64,000 nucleotides of DNA from Pocillopora verrucosa (Eukaryota; Cnidaria; Anthozoa; Scleractinia; Pocilloporidae). Position numbers and translations under genes: made by a program. The stretch is taken from assembly GCF_036669915.1 (NCBI RefSeq), contig NC_089320.1:16229874-16293873 (forward strand). The letters run 5' to 3'. The notes beneath the pieces were generated by a model. That model did not search any database, was not told where the DNA came from, and saw only the letters and a list, made by a program, of their open reading frames with translations. Shown here one piece after another: positions 22,401-33,836 of this stretch. The stretch's first letter is position 1, and each line of letters starts with the position of its first letter.

Positions 22401-23654
22401 TCAAAGTTTAAATCCTCCCTCCACAAAAACAAAGTCAGTAATACAGACACTTTCCAAGGAAACAGTGGATTTACTTACCGGTATCTTGTGGATGTGCTAG
22501 TGCTAAATTCAAACTTTTTTAATTTATGACTATCATTTCATAATTCACCTCTTTATTGTATGATGGATATTCATGATCATGGTGTTCCCCTTTAAGGTAG
22601 CCTTGTGAACATATGTTCATTTAGGGGACTACACAGCAATTAACCCAAAAGAAAACCATGAATGTATGAGCTAAGCTACCAGCAAGCTAGATTAACACTT
22701 GGTAAGATTTCTACAAAGCCCCATTCTTCAATATGTACACAGTTCTTGCATAAAAAAATCATAGCAAAAATAAAAGGTTGCCTTAATTGCTTCTTCGTTT
22801 TAGGATAGTATGGAGCTGAGAGGAAATCCTACATAACACTCAGTTAACTTGCCCAGTAGAGCTTTCATCAAATTCCCTATCATCTTCATTCATCAGTCAG
22901 TTGACTGATTTCAAATTATTTGACTTGATTGAAATGAAAAATTTTTTATTTCTAGTTAACCCTTTAACTCCTAGAAGTGATTAACATAAAACTTCTCCCT
23001 ACAGTATCTATATATTCTTCATCAAACAGGTAATGAGAAGATTCAAACTTATCAGGTAGAAGCTGCTATCTTGATCTGGCACCAAGTTCTCATAACTAAT
23101 TTACAAGGAAATGTGTAGCAGCTAGAGGGGAGAATTAACAATCAGATCTTGGGAGTTACAGGGTTAAGTTATAAGATTGACTGACTACATCAAAATCCTT
23201 AAAGAATATTTCTTTATATACTAAAAATCCATCCTATTCTAGAACAAAGCTGTATTCCTACTGTTTTGTCACTGTCATCCTATACTGAATGCATGCATTA
23301 TGAATAATTGGGCTGCGCGGAAATCTCCATAAATGCTAAACCACTCAGAAAATTTGGAGTCAAAAATCAAAATCAAATCTCTATCAGTTCCCACATTAGA
23401 CATAAGACCAGAAAATTATCAGCAAAATCTAACCTGATGTTCGGTGAAGGTGGATCCGTAGGAACTGGGAGTTTGTTTGCGTAGAATACGGTGGGAAGCA
23501 ATGAAACGCCCCATATCAAAAGCAAACAAGGGATTACAACCAAAACCACACGAAAACAACTTCTCTCTTTGAGCACAAGAGGTTTCTGATCGCCAGAGGA
23601 TGAAAGCGATGTATCTGTTATGTCCTGTTCGTGGACATTTACTAGGCTAGACAT
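15353..23654 (-). CDS. Frizzled/Smoothened-type seven-transmembrane receptor lacking a CRD
   Basis: Seven exons in transcript order: 23654-23434, 21934-21734, 21333-21278, 19007-18829, 17143-16877, 16076-15851, 15516-15353. All phases agree and give 437 aa. Residues 1-33 are cytosolic-like, then a hydrophobic segment (VVLVVIPCLLLIWGVSLLPT) that could be a signal anchor, a short ectodomain with N-glycosylation sequons (NIS, NQT) and a Cys cluster (HLCEPPCPW), then seven spans. Frizzled-class traits: FCTAQGVLIHYFSVALALWF in TM3, YRVQHIVYSLICWLLPFIPV in TM4, a basic third loop (KSRKKKMDKLVQRLVF) before TM6, and NKQSRKLWTFWW after TM7, close in place to the KTxxxW region of Frizzled. No exon for a cysteine-rich ligand-binding domain was found. 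It resembles Frizzled/Smoothened-like proteins of non-canonical type; ligand and coupling are unknown. Confidence 0.85.
16174..16430. mobile_element. Foldback element, GCTCGAAACGTCAGC family, copy 2 (intronic)
   Basis: A nearly perfect hairpin: left arm AAGCTGACTTTTCGAGCGTT, right arm ACGAAGGGCTAACGCTCGAA, with terminal parts CAGGTAATTTAGTGTTAACA and TTAACACTAAATTACCTG also inverted. The tail is CTCCCACCGACGCAGCACCA and AGAAACTTACCCC. Flanks TATCAGATA and TATCAGAAA suggest a target duplication. It sits in the intron between exons 5 and 6 of the Frizzled-like gene. Confidence 0.85.
20547..20690 (-). mobile_element. tRNA-derived SINE fragment, reverse orientation
   Basis: Contains GGTTAAGAATATGTGAAAGT, CAGTGATGTGCACTACTTGG and a reversed piece of the tRNA-like head (TTCAGGCCTGTACAGGATTT). 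It matches the fuller element immediately to the right. It lies in the intron between exons 3 and 4 of the Frizzled-like gene. Confidence 0.7.
20722..21005 (+). mobile_element. tRNA-derived SINE with foldback arms
   Basis: The tRNA-like part is 20860-20931, with A box TTAGCTCAGTTGG and B box GGTTCAAATCC. Its acceptor halves GGCTTGT and ACAGACC nearly pair, but the anticodon arm is irregular, so it is not called as a tRNA gene. It is flanked by long inverted arms: 20776-20838 (GATCCTTGCAGTGATGTGCA) and 20939-21003 (TGCACATCACTGTGAGGATC). The same tRNA-like head is, from memory, common in anthozoan genomes. Confidence 0.8.
22198..22412 (+). mobile_element. MITE of the AGGAGAAATTAGATGCTA family (intronic)
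   Basis: Reads TTTACACCCTAACATCAGTA, then AAGGTGCTGACGAGGAAAAT, TTCTCATAACTTTTATGTAT and TGTAAGGAGAAATTATATGC. It lies in intron 1 of the Frizzled-like gene. It is the longest family member here together with the reverse copy at 63335. Confidence 0.7.
22956..23168. mobile_element. MITE with TTAA-CCCTTTAACTCC ends, copy 1
   Basis: Begins TTAACCCTTTAACTCC and ends GGGAGTTACAGGGTTAA, inverted ends with TTAA at both sides, as for piggyBac-type insertion. Copy 2 at 31228-31427 shares the interior (GAAATGTGTAGCAGCTA.AGG, GGGAGAATTAACAAT). It lies in intron 1 of the Frizzled-like gene. No coding capacity. Confidence 0.75.
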
Positions 23655-24322
23655 TCTGCCTGCACAAAGTCGAAAACAATTCCAAAGCGATCTATTCTTG
23701 AATGAAATGTAATCTGTCGATAATAAAATAAGATGAAAACTGAAAAAAAACACCTTATATCTTTTGAATATATTCGATCAAAGCGAGCTTACAAGGGAGA
23801 AGCTTGAGCTTCACAGAGAAGCCAGGTGGACTTTAACTCCTGTAATTTGCATCAATTGAGAAGCACAAAGACCACTTTGTACGCCTTCTCGATGAGTGTT
23901 TTCTTGGTAATGTAACATGATCTACCAGGATTTTACTGCATGTATCGTTTACCTGACCTTTCCAAATGAAGAATCCCCCAAACATTAATACCACAGAAAA
24001 TCTGGCATATCACAGAAAACTTAATTTCAGTTTCACATACCTCTGATTAGTCTCAAATACGTCCTAAATCGAAAGAAGTTACTTAGATTTCTGAGAATTC
24101 TGCACCAGTGTGCACCATAACCACTTGCTCAACTTCCGTTGATAAGAGGGAAATTGGAAAGCTAGAATTGGTGATATTTCGTTCAACATAAATGAAGATA
24201 ATTTCAAAAAGTTCTTTGGCGCCTTATTTGAACGAAGCGAAGTCAGAAGCAAACACGCTCCAGGAAACGAAAGATATTACTGAGATTTTGAGTTTTCCAG
24301 TGGCACCACAAGTCTCAGAAAT
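23655..24322. promoter_or_regulatory. Divergent promoter region between Frizzled-like gene and MRNIP
   Basis: The two genes are head-to-head with 668 bases between start codons, so they probably share a bidirectional promoter region. No TATA box or other named motif is obvious. The minus-strand frame stays open upstream of the chosen Frizzled-like ATG (to about 23753), but no better start is seen there. Confidence 0.5.
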
Positions 24323-26560
24323 ATGGTGCAAGAGTTTATGATACTGAAGTGTTTTTCCTGTGCAACCTTTCAGGTTCACCAAGTAAGCAGATGTGACTTT
24401 TAGAGTCTTAGTTTTTTTCACTCCTTCAGTCCACAAGCTAGTAGGTACATTAGACTATCTTTTATATTTTTTTTGGCTGTGATTGTTATTCTGAAGGAAA
24501 AGCAGAAAAAGTAGACACATTTCTAAATCCAAAGGTTGGGTAAAACTTTTGTAGTACATTTGGTTCGACTGTACGAATCTATATTTTACTGAAAATTTGT
24601 CAGTAGTACAAGGGAAGACATAATACCCTAGTCTTTAGTGCACCGGAATCCAGCCTTTTTTCGGGGTCATAAGGGGGTGTTCTTGGAGAGAAACTCACAG
24701 TAACTCTCAGATTGCCTCTCTTTACACAGCTGTATACAATAAAAAAGGTTGTGACAAGTTGTCAGGGAGTTGGCTGCAATTAATGAACAAGTATTCAATG
24801 TAGGGGAACTGGGAATACTCCTTGTCACTTCACAATGTTACAGTCTGAGCATTTTCAGAGGTCTGGTATGAGTTGCACAAGTCTTTTTTTGTAACCATCA
24901 ACAGGTTAAGAAAAGCAACAAGTGGGTTTGCAAAGTATGTGGAGAAAAGCAATCAATTAAAAAAGTTTATGCTCAAGGGACTGGTCTTGACTGCCGTAAG
25001 CATGTGCAGAAATTAAATTTGAAACAAGGAGAAGCACAGGAGGCAAGAGATTTGATATCCTGCAATGATGAAAATCCTAGTTCTTGTGACTTCTCTGAAA
25101 ATACCCTGTTGACTGGCAATGTTAAGATAAACCAAGGTACAAATTGCAACAGCCAGGAAGGTTTTTCCAAAGGAGTAAGCAAATGGGAGAAGTTCTTAGA
25201 GATCAGTTCTACTGACCATGATGGTAATTAATGGTTTATTTGATCATGCAGTCTGATTGTACAGGTGAAGGTAGCCCTGAAATGGATTGTTAAGCCTAAG
25301 GCTGTCACTTTCACCCATAAACATTCAATTTCAGGACTTTCTCTTCATGGATGATCAGACCACAAGAACTACTGTTTTAAGTACTTCTAGGTTTAAACCT
25401 TATACTGGAAGATTTATTCATTGAACCTCATTTAAATGCTTCATTAGTGGTGAGACTTCAACCAAGGTCACCCAAAATTTATTCACTATTCACATGATAG
25501 GTTCAAACAACAAATTGAACTTAATGTCATTTTCTGTCTGGTTGCAGGTATGAAAGTTTGAAAGAGATTTTTTGACATTAAAAAGATCCTTAAAATTTAC
25601 ATTTTGACACATTCTCCAATTGCTTTTTCAGGGGGTGATTTGGTCACTGGTAGAAGAACATATAATATAAGAACATATAAGCCATTAGTTGTAGAATGTA
25701 TTTGTGTTTTATTTAAATTGTCAAGGAGATGGTGATTAATTCAGATATTGAATGTGTGATGCTCCGAGTGGAGACTATAGAAATTGTGAAATCCACGTTG
25801 TTGTTGTTATTGTTATTGGTTTTTGGAGTGCCAACCAATGCTTTGTTGTGCTAAACATACTTTTTTGAATTTTTTTTTTTATACATAAGATTTAGAGGAA
25901 TTGGACAGTGACGATATAACAACAGAAAGGGATTTGTTTGATAAAGCATATTCAAGAAGAAAGAGAAAGTCATCATGGCAACATTGCAAATCAGGAACTG
26001 GCTTCCATGGAAAAAGATCCAAAATAAGTGCTAATGAAGATAGTGTCAGTACATGCTCAGGGTTCAAAACCTCTTTTCCAAATACTCCTTTACATAACTT
26101 GACATCAAACCAAGTTGATGAATTTCAGTCCTATGGCAAACAAGCACAAGCCAATGAGGATTTGGAGTCGAATACCAAAAATAACCCATACAAATGTAAC
26201 ATTTATTTTGCAAAGGCTACCAGAAATCCCTCCCCAACAATGAAAAGGATGAACTCAAGTGCTTTGGTTGACCAGAAACGGAAAGCAATACATTCATCAA
26301 AGTGGAATAGGTTCATGTCTAGTTACTCATCACAAACTGACATGCATGAAACATGCTCAGAAAATAACTCTTTTTCCTTTAAGCCACACAGAAATAATTG
26401 TCAAATTGATAGTGAAAGCTATCTTAGCCAAGGTAATAATTTTATGAAATCTGCTGCAGCTATGAATGCAGCAGATAATCAGTCATCATCTTCTCAGTTT
26501 GTTCAAGATTTCTTTAAGGTGGATGATGAATTAGATGATAACTGGTGGAACTCACTGTAA
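24323..26560 (+). CDS. MRNIP: MRN complex-interacting protein
   Basis: MRNIP binds the MRE11-RAD50-NBS1 complex and supports DNA double-strand-break signalling and fork protection in the nucleus. Three exons: 24323-24382, 24905-25223, 25890-26560, phases 0 and 1, giving 349 aa (human about 343). The N terminus forms a zinc-ribbon-like module with CFSC at 10-13 and CKVC at 29-32. The diagnostic run VKKSNKWVCKVCGEKQS and GLDCRKHVQKLNL matches the human protein closely. The central region is low in complexity, rich in Ser, Asn and basic residues (YSRRKRKSSW could be a nuclear localisation signal). A short SKWNRFM motif matches the human SSKWAQF region, and the acidic C terminus (FFKVDDELDDNW) matches the conserved acidic end. 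Confidence 0.93.
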
Positions 26561-26659
26561 CTTAAAAGAAGAAATTTAGATGTTTTAACCTTGCTGTGCT
26601 ACATATTTATTTGTAAGTCTTTAATGTCAGAATGGTATACTTAATGTAATCATTAAATG

Positions 26660-27115
26660 ATTAATAATGGTAATTGAACTGAGTGGAGTACAATTTGGGC
26701 TGAAATCTTATGCGTGATTTCAAAATCGAACAAGTGCACAGCGTCAGTTCAATTCTAAATCACAAGTATGATTATTACATCCATTTTGAAATCACTCAAA
26801 TACAGCGCTTGGACAGTTCAAATATTTTATTGATGCAGTACTGAGCCGGTTTGAAATTGAATCAATCCATTTTGCAAAATTTTCCATACAATATTCTTTA
26901 TCTTTCATTTTCCTGCAATTTGATTGGTTACTTTTAACAAGCCTTGAAATCTGATTGGTTGTTTTGTTTTTGGTGTAGCCTTCTCACTGGCTGGGAAAAA
27001 GATGCGATTTAAAGCAAAAAATGGTGCGATTTGTGAATAAATCAAACCAAATAGAGCCAATCAGATTACAGGGACTACCAGTGATTTCAAAATGGGTGTA
27101 ATAAAGGAAGAAATT
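26660..27115. mobile_element. Probable MITE with GATTTCAAAATGGGTGTAAT end
   Basis: Begins TAATGGTAATTGAACTGAGT and ends CAGTGATTTCAAAATGGGTG. The interior has inverted pieces (GTGATTTCAAAATCGAACAA; CATCCATTTTGAAATCACTC) and repeated CAATCAGATT/TGATTGGTT motifs. The arrangement resembles a palindromic MITE I associate with anthozoan genomes, but boundaries are approximate. Confidence 0.5.
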
Positions 27116-27779
27116 CATCTCTCCTGTGAGTACATTTCACATAACCTAAATTCAAATGACCTAAATAATCAGTATTAGATATAGGAGAAGGATCTAGGGG
27201 GGTCCACAATCCCCTGACCCAGACATTAAAACCTTTTGCAACCACAAGATCACACGTTTCTCCTTGTTGTAAAGTATACTAAATTTACTTGCCTCCCAAT
27301 ATTGTTTAGCTTGTGTGTGTTTTCTGGATCAAAGTTTGGACCCTCCCCCCATCCTAGATTCCTGTCCCTGCCCTTAAAATTTGTGTAATCATAATGGTTT
27401 TCCAAACACGAAGATAAGCCTAGTCTCCTTCACAGCAAGTTGTCTGATCTTGTCACACAACACGCCCGGGAGAGAGCGTGTTGCGTAACAAGAGTTTTCT
27501 CCTATCGCGTAAACTGACTTTTACATTCGTATGCAATATTCTCAAATTTTTCAATCCAACAAGGCCAGTCACAAATAATTGCTACGTCATGTTAAGCTGT
27601 GAGCCCTGTTTTCTAACGATTTAAGTGGAAACAAAGGAAGAAAACAGCTTTCAGAATTAAAGAAGTACAAAGTACATGATCGTGTACGTCGCCCTCTTTG
27701 TATGTAAGTTGGAGATAACTTTGCGCGAGTTCACTGGGCACTAGAAATTCATCCGGGAGATTTACTCTAATCAACCAAC
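27116..27779. other. Spacer and ATP5PO promoter region
   Basis: No gene is supported. The last 100-200 bases before 27780 must carry the promoter and leader of ATP5PO; no TATA box is evident, as expected for a housekeeping gene. Confidence 0.4.
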
Positions 27780-30700
27780 ATGGCGGCTATGTTGAGAGGC
27801 TGTCGCATGTTAGAAAGTGTGCCATTCTTGGTGAGTAAAGTGGACAACGAACCGTCAAAATTGTTGTTCGTCATATGAATCTCATATTGTTTTCTTTTTT
27901 GACAAAATTATTTCGTCCTTGGTCTATGACAGGCTCGAAGTCTGAGTGTCTCGTCTGCCCGATGTGCTGAGCTAGCCGCTAAGGTAAATTTACTAGTACT
28001 ATATGTTCATATATGTTTACAAGCTTCTGTTGGTTCTGAATAGTGAATTTCTTGACAAAAAACTGAGTATTACTAATTTGAAATGAACACAGCCCCCGTA
28101 AAACGATGATCTGTTTACATAATTTGTGGTTGAATCGTTATTTACGATAGTATATTATGTGCTTCTTTTTACTTGACTTCGTAGATATTCTTAAGATTTA
28201 GACTGATTTAGATGACGAAGTATCGTGAAGCTTTTTCGTGGTTTGCATTTTGTGTTGTTTTAAATCTTTAATATAAGACTAAAAGTAATGGGTAAAATTA
28301 GTGATGTGCATGGGATTCGTGTTTTCTTAAGATATAAACAAATACAGTAATTTGGCTCTGTGAGAAAGGTCAATTTGTATCACTTTGTGGCTGATCAAAC
28401 TTGAAAATGATTATAGTGCAGGGGGAAAGAAATAACCAGTCATTCAGAAAAGTCATAACAGTGTAGCAGTAGATGTTTAATTTACTTGCTTGTTGAAACT
28501 CTAGCAATCTGTACTAATGGAGAACTTTATGAGATTTGAAGTGTCACCATTACCACCAATGATCATTTGAGACTGAGGTCAAGAGTGACATGATAGCACC
28601 CAAACCCTGAAATCGCCAGGCATCTAAACTAATGTGTAGAAAATTTTGACTTAAAGAACTGATTGTGAAATGAGGGACTCAATCTGGATAGGTAATCCTT
28701 AATGAATAATATGCCTGAATTTTAACACAATGATGTCTTGGAAATTAACTTGCATCTTTTCTCTGTTCCCCTCTCAAACCAGTAGAAATGTAAGATTTAG
28801 AAATATAATAGTATTGTTGTCCTGTATAAATTTTGATCATTGTAAAATACAATTTGTTTTTCTTACAGCCTCCTATACAAGTGTTTGGTGTAGAAGGCCG
28901 CTATGCACATGCTTTGTACTCTGCTGCAGCTAAACAAAAGCATTTGGAGAAGGTTGAGAGTGAATTACTGAATGTCGATGAGCTTATAAGTACAAATGAA
29001 AAACTCTCTGAATATCTTGCAAATCCAACTTTGGACAAGTACAAGAAACAATGTAAGGGTTGACATGCTAATCTGTATCAATGGTATCAGTTTATACAGT
29101 CCAGTCTTAACTAAAAGTAAACACTATTTGGTCTTGTTAGCAAAGAGTCATATCAATTTAAAAAGGGTAGATTTCTTCCTAAAATTTGCTTTTCAACCTA
29201 TGTGTGATATCAGGGAATTTAACTCTGAGAAATGAACTGTTTAATGTGGTGAAAAGGTCATTTGGCCTCTTTTCATTATTGTTTCCTGTTTTGCAATGTA
29301 GTTAGACAAGTTCATACTGGTACCCACTTTACACTTGCCTATTTGTTGCTTGACAAAAAGAAAGAACATGTAATCTGAATTCTTTACTGTTAAAACCTTG
29401 ATTGGCGAGTTTGACAACCAGTACAATTTTTTTAAGTTTTGATGTTTTAGAATTTTTTTATTAGTTTAAAGAAGCTAAAGAAGATTGTCATTTTTCACTG
29501 ATATATAATGGTTAGTCTTAATTTGATTTTGACTCTGACTTTCTTCCTTTAGCACTTCTTACTGATGTGTTGAAATCACAAAAATATACTGATATTACAG
29601 TGAACCTTTTTGGTGAGTTTTCTTGTTTTTAAATTTCCTATTCCTTCATGTTATCCTCTTAAGTGAAATTGCATTAATTGTTGCTTTTAGATCTCCCATG
29701 TTTACTTCTAGCTTGAGGGTTAGAATACATGTATTATGTTTTTTTCTTTTTAATTTTTTATTTTGCAAAATTACAAGATTACAATACTACATGACTAAAA
29801 TGCTAGTATACTACATTACTAAAATGCTACAATACTACAAGAAATTACACAAAAAATTACTTAATTACAATACCAGCATAAAGACCACACCCAAAATAAA
29901 AAAATTACAGTATTAATTCCCCTAATTGTACAAAATTACAGCATAGCTGTAAAAATGCTAGTTATATTGAGACATATGTGTAAGCAAGTGTTTGTGAAGC
30001 AAGTATTTGCATTAGTAAATCCAATAACACTCTTGTTTTGGGTTTCTTTTTACAGCAATATTGGCAGAAAACAACCGCCTTGGTTTAGTCCATAATGTAG
30101 TTTCTGCATTTGGCAAACTTATGAGTGCAGCCAGAGGTGAAGTGTTGTGTTCCATAACAACTGCCAAGGTTTGTTTTAGTTCTTCAGAAGTATATTTGAT
30201 TACCTGCTATATTATTATTACAAAGCAATATTATGACATGTAATCGCCTACAAGTGTATTTGTTTTTAATGCAGAGTTACTACGAAGGGAGTTCCTACAA
30301 AGTACCAGTATAGTGTTGCTTTGTACTTTTACAGTCTTTCTCTCCATATCCTAAAGCCCATTATCTTTCAATTAGGGAAGTGTGAGACCTTCAACTTTTA
30401 TTTTACAATTTCAGTGCTTGATTGATATTGTGTACAGAGTTGAGGGAAGATAAACTTGATGATTTATACCAAATGAGTTCCTGCTCCTGATCAGTTTCTC
30501 ATGTTCCATTATCATGACAAGATAAATTTGATGTGTAGTTTGTGTGTAAGGTTTTACTCAGAACCAATTCATGGGTTTGACTTATAGTTTATCACTGCAA
30601 TGGTTATTTCATATCTTGAAATTAATTTTTGATTACACACAAATTTACACATGTATTACATCTTTGTAACTATTACATCTGTGGTCAGTTAAGTCTCCCC

Positions 30701-32230
30701 TGTTTTTTGTATGAATTGCTGTTATAATGAATATTGGGAAGTGTGTTCAGTATAGTGTTGAGCATCTGTACATGTGAGTGTTACAGAAGTAACACTCATG
30801 AAGTTGAATTTGAGTAATGACTTCATCTTTTAGTTCCAAGAGCTGTACATTACTTGAATGTACATTTTATTCTAGTGAAGGAATTACGGAATGTCTTTCT
30901 TTTTTTGGTTTTCTTCCAACTTAAATTAATACTGTTTTTTGGATCGCAGCAGTAAAAACATAAATAAGAGTCAAGTTAACTAATTAAGATAAACAAACGA
31001 GAAACAAAAAATGAATCCAAAGGAAAAAAATACATTGTCCTTACACTGATCGATAACAAATCGACTTCTAATAACAGAATTATACCAAGCAAGACCTGAA
31101 GTAAACTGACTTGAAAAGGGATTATGTTTAAAACAAACTGGCTTTTAATACAAGAAGACTGCAAAATAACTTGGGGTATGATAAACATGCAAAAAAGTGT
31201 AACTGACGAAGACAAATGCTAACAAACTTAACCCTTTAACCCCCAAAAGTGATTATCATGGAACTTCTCCCTATAATATCTGTTCACTATTCATCCAATA
31301 CCCAAACTTATCTGATCGGAGTTGCTATCTTAATCTAACACCAAATTCTTGTAACTTATTAACAAAGAAATGTGTAGCAGCTAAAGGGGAGAATTAACAA
31401 TTGGATCTTGGGAGTTAAAGGGTTAACAAAAACACTAACAAGGAGGTATGAAAAGAAAAGAATGTAATAAATAAATACAAATTACATGAAAAATAACTAT
31501 CAAGCACTTAGATCTTACAAGTAATGTGTACATGTGATTACTGCTTTGCTTTCTCAGGAATTGGATTCTTCTCAATTGAAAGAGTTGCAAGCAGCATTGA
31601 AAGGTTTTGTACAAAAGAATGAAACTCTTAAGATTGAAACTAAGGTGAGTAAACCACCACTGGCTTTCTTTTCATCCTAGTAGAGTGGTCTTTTATACTA
31701 CATTTCTAGTGCGCACTTGCTGTAATCTCTCCATTTAGCACTTTTTTGGCTTACTTTCCTCCAGACACTCTTAAGAGTTACTGGAGCTTGTAAGAGAGAG
31801 AGAGGGTTGGGGGGGGGGAGGTGGCTGGCTGGCTGGGGGGAAGCTTGAGAGGATATATAAAGTTAGTCAATATTGTTTTTTGAGGTAGCATTATAACCAA
31901 CAACATTTAATATTTGCCCTTCTGGGTCACTACAAACATAACCTAATTTGAAGAGGACTTTTTGACCAAAGAGATGTCTTCAGGCATCCTGTTTTTCATT
32001 TAAGAGCATGACTTTAAGCTTATGGACTAAGGCTAAAATTGCCACACAGATAAGATCACTGTAACATTTAGAGCTTGCTCAGGGGTCTGCTAATGTTAAC
32101 TTGTTACCTCCTATAGATCGACCCTTCAGTGATTGGAGGAATGGTTGTGGAAATTGGTGACAAACGCATAGACATGTCCATGGCCACAAAGATAAAGAAC
32201 ATCACAAATTCACTGCGAGAAAGTGTCTAA
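27780..32230 (+). CDS. ATP5PO: ATP synthase peripheral stalk subunit OSCP (subunit O), mitochondrial
   Basis: OSCP caps the F1 head and joins it to the peripheral stalk of mitochondrial ATP synthase in the inner membrane. Seven exons: 27780-27830, 27933-27983, 28869-29052, 29553-29612, 30056-30168, 31558-31644, 32117-32230. All phases fit and give 219 aa (human 213). Residues 1-34 are Arg/Ser/Ala-rich with few acids, as for a mitochondrial targeting peptide. Family motifs: PPIQVFGVEGRYAHALYSAA at the mature start, LAENNRLGLVHNVVSAFGKL in the middle, and the C-terminal IDPSVIGGMVVEIGDKRIDM signature followed by KIKNITNSLRE. AATAAA at 32272-32277 gives a very short 3'UTR. Start context CCAACATGG is good. 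Confidence 0.97.
29755..29945. repeat. AT-rich degenerate repeat (ACAATACTAC / AATTACA blocks)
   Basis: Blocks like ATTACAATACTACAT and ACTAAAATGCTA recur irregularly in intron 4 of ATP5PO. The period is about 10-24 bases and the copies are diverged. No coding function. Confidence 0.5.
31228..31427. mobile_element. MITE with TTAA-CCCTTTAAC ends, copy 2
   Basis: Starts TTAACCCTTTAACCCCC and ends GGGAGTTAAAGGGTTAA, with the same interior as the copy at 22956. It lies in the intron between exons 5 and 6 of ATP5PO. The terminal TTAA duplication fits a piggyBac-type mechanism. Confidence 0.8.
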
Positions 32231-32277
32231 TATTTTTGGAGTTGTAAGTTCTGAGATTTCCCAAGTTGTTCAATAAA

Positions 32278-33836
32278 GGTTCGATTGTTTGATGACTAAA
32301 AATTAATTTGATTGTAATAATTTAATAAGTTGTGGAATATCTGCTCTTTGGATGTAGTGTAGTTGAATATATATGAATGTTGAGAATCTTTTTAACTCTC
32401 AAGAATGCATTTACCCCCAAGTGTGATTTTCCTCATTGGGAAATAAATGGATGAGAAATTCTTATGTTGATTAATTATAAGAATTTACTTTGGGATCAAA
32501 TTGTCTAATTTCAGTGCTCAAGCGTGGTTTTTTTTAAAGAATTGGTTGCAATATCAGTAAGATTATGCATGGGGGTGGGAGAGGGAGGGGGTTTGATTCA
32601 GTAACTAGGATGTCCTGATAAAATGCATACAATAAAGTTTCTTTTACATTATCTTTTTTTATATTTGAAAATGTTGTGCAGTTGTATTTTTTCACACCTG
32701 ATTAAAACCTGATGTTAATGTGCACCTTCCTTAACTTAACAGTAAACAGCGACTACTCACTTGCTGAAGCCATCACCAAGAGTCTGGCAAATTCTATATT
32801 CATCAGTTAAAAAGGTTTAACTATCCACCACACCCCATATATTCTCTATGAAAATTATATCTCACTCCCCACATAAAAATTTTAATATTTTGTGACTGTT
32901 AAGGGCCATGTAAAGGTAGGGGATTTTGTCCTCTATTTATCAAATGCATACCACTTTTCCATGTGTTTTGTCAGTTTTAAGGCACACATGTTATTAAGAA
33001 CTGATAAGAATGAGCAACTACTAAGAACATTGTTTATTGTTTAAAATTACACAATAAAAATACAATGTAATTCAAATGCCAAGCACTATGTATTGCTTTG
33101 TAAAATTGTATTTAACATTCTATTTTTAAATTATCTGAAATGATTTAAAACTTGTGACAGATAGTTGCCACATACAATTAAGGATGCATATGCTCCATTT
33201 CACAAATGTGGTCTACTTCTGTCTTGCAAAGACAAACTTTTCTTTCATTTGATTATTTACAAGTTATAAAATTCTCTTTTATATCACAAAAGGGTTAAAA
33301 TTTAAACTCCATTGCATTTCTCTAAGTTGCAGTTCTCTTACTGTTTAGACCGTAGTTGCATTGTTAAGTTACAATGAACTCAAAATGGAGAAGAAAGTTT
33401 TTCAAAACTTTTAAAACTAGGAAACCTTCTCTTGCTGTTTGAGAATGTGGAGTCCAACTAAGGAAATGGAGCTAGTTTAGAGCACTGCATTCTTGCAGCA
33501 TCTAATTAAGATTTTTGCTCTCATTATTTCCTTCTATTTTTGTTGTCATAAAAGGTAACATTTTCATCAAATTTGATTGGTCCAGATCCACAACCAGCAT
33601 AAAAATAAAGGGGTACCAGGAATTTTTTTTTCAATTGCATTGAATTAATTGGGTTGAAGGAAGATGATTGGTTAAAATTGTTGACCAAATTATATTTTAT
33701 TGGTTAAAAACATACTGTAACTATCAGTTGAAAGAATTAAAGCAGACATTTATGAGGAAATCCCCTTTAAAAGTGAACTAAAACACTGTCCATGTACCAT
33801 ACCAAAGTATGATCAGACTCAATCTGTAATGATCAA
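32278..33836. other. Convergent intergenic region
   Basis: Lies between the 3' ends of ATP5PO (+) and the MGSCCC membrane protein (-). No exon is supported. A minus-strand AATAAA (33701-33696) could serve the right-hand gene. Sequence is AT-rich with CCAAT-like inverted motifs near 33580-33720. Confidence 0.4.
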
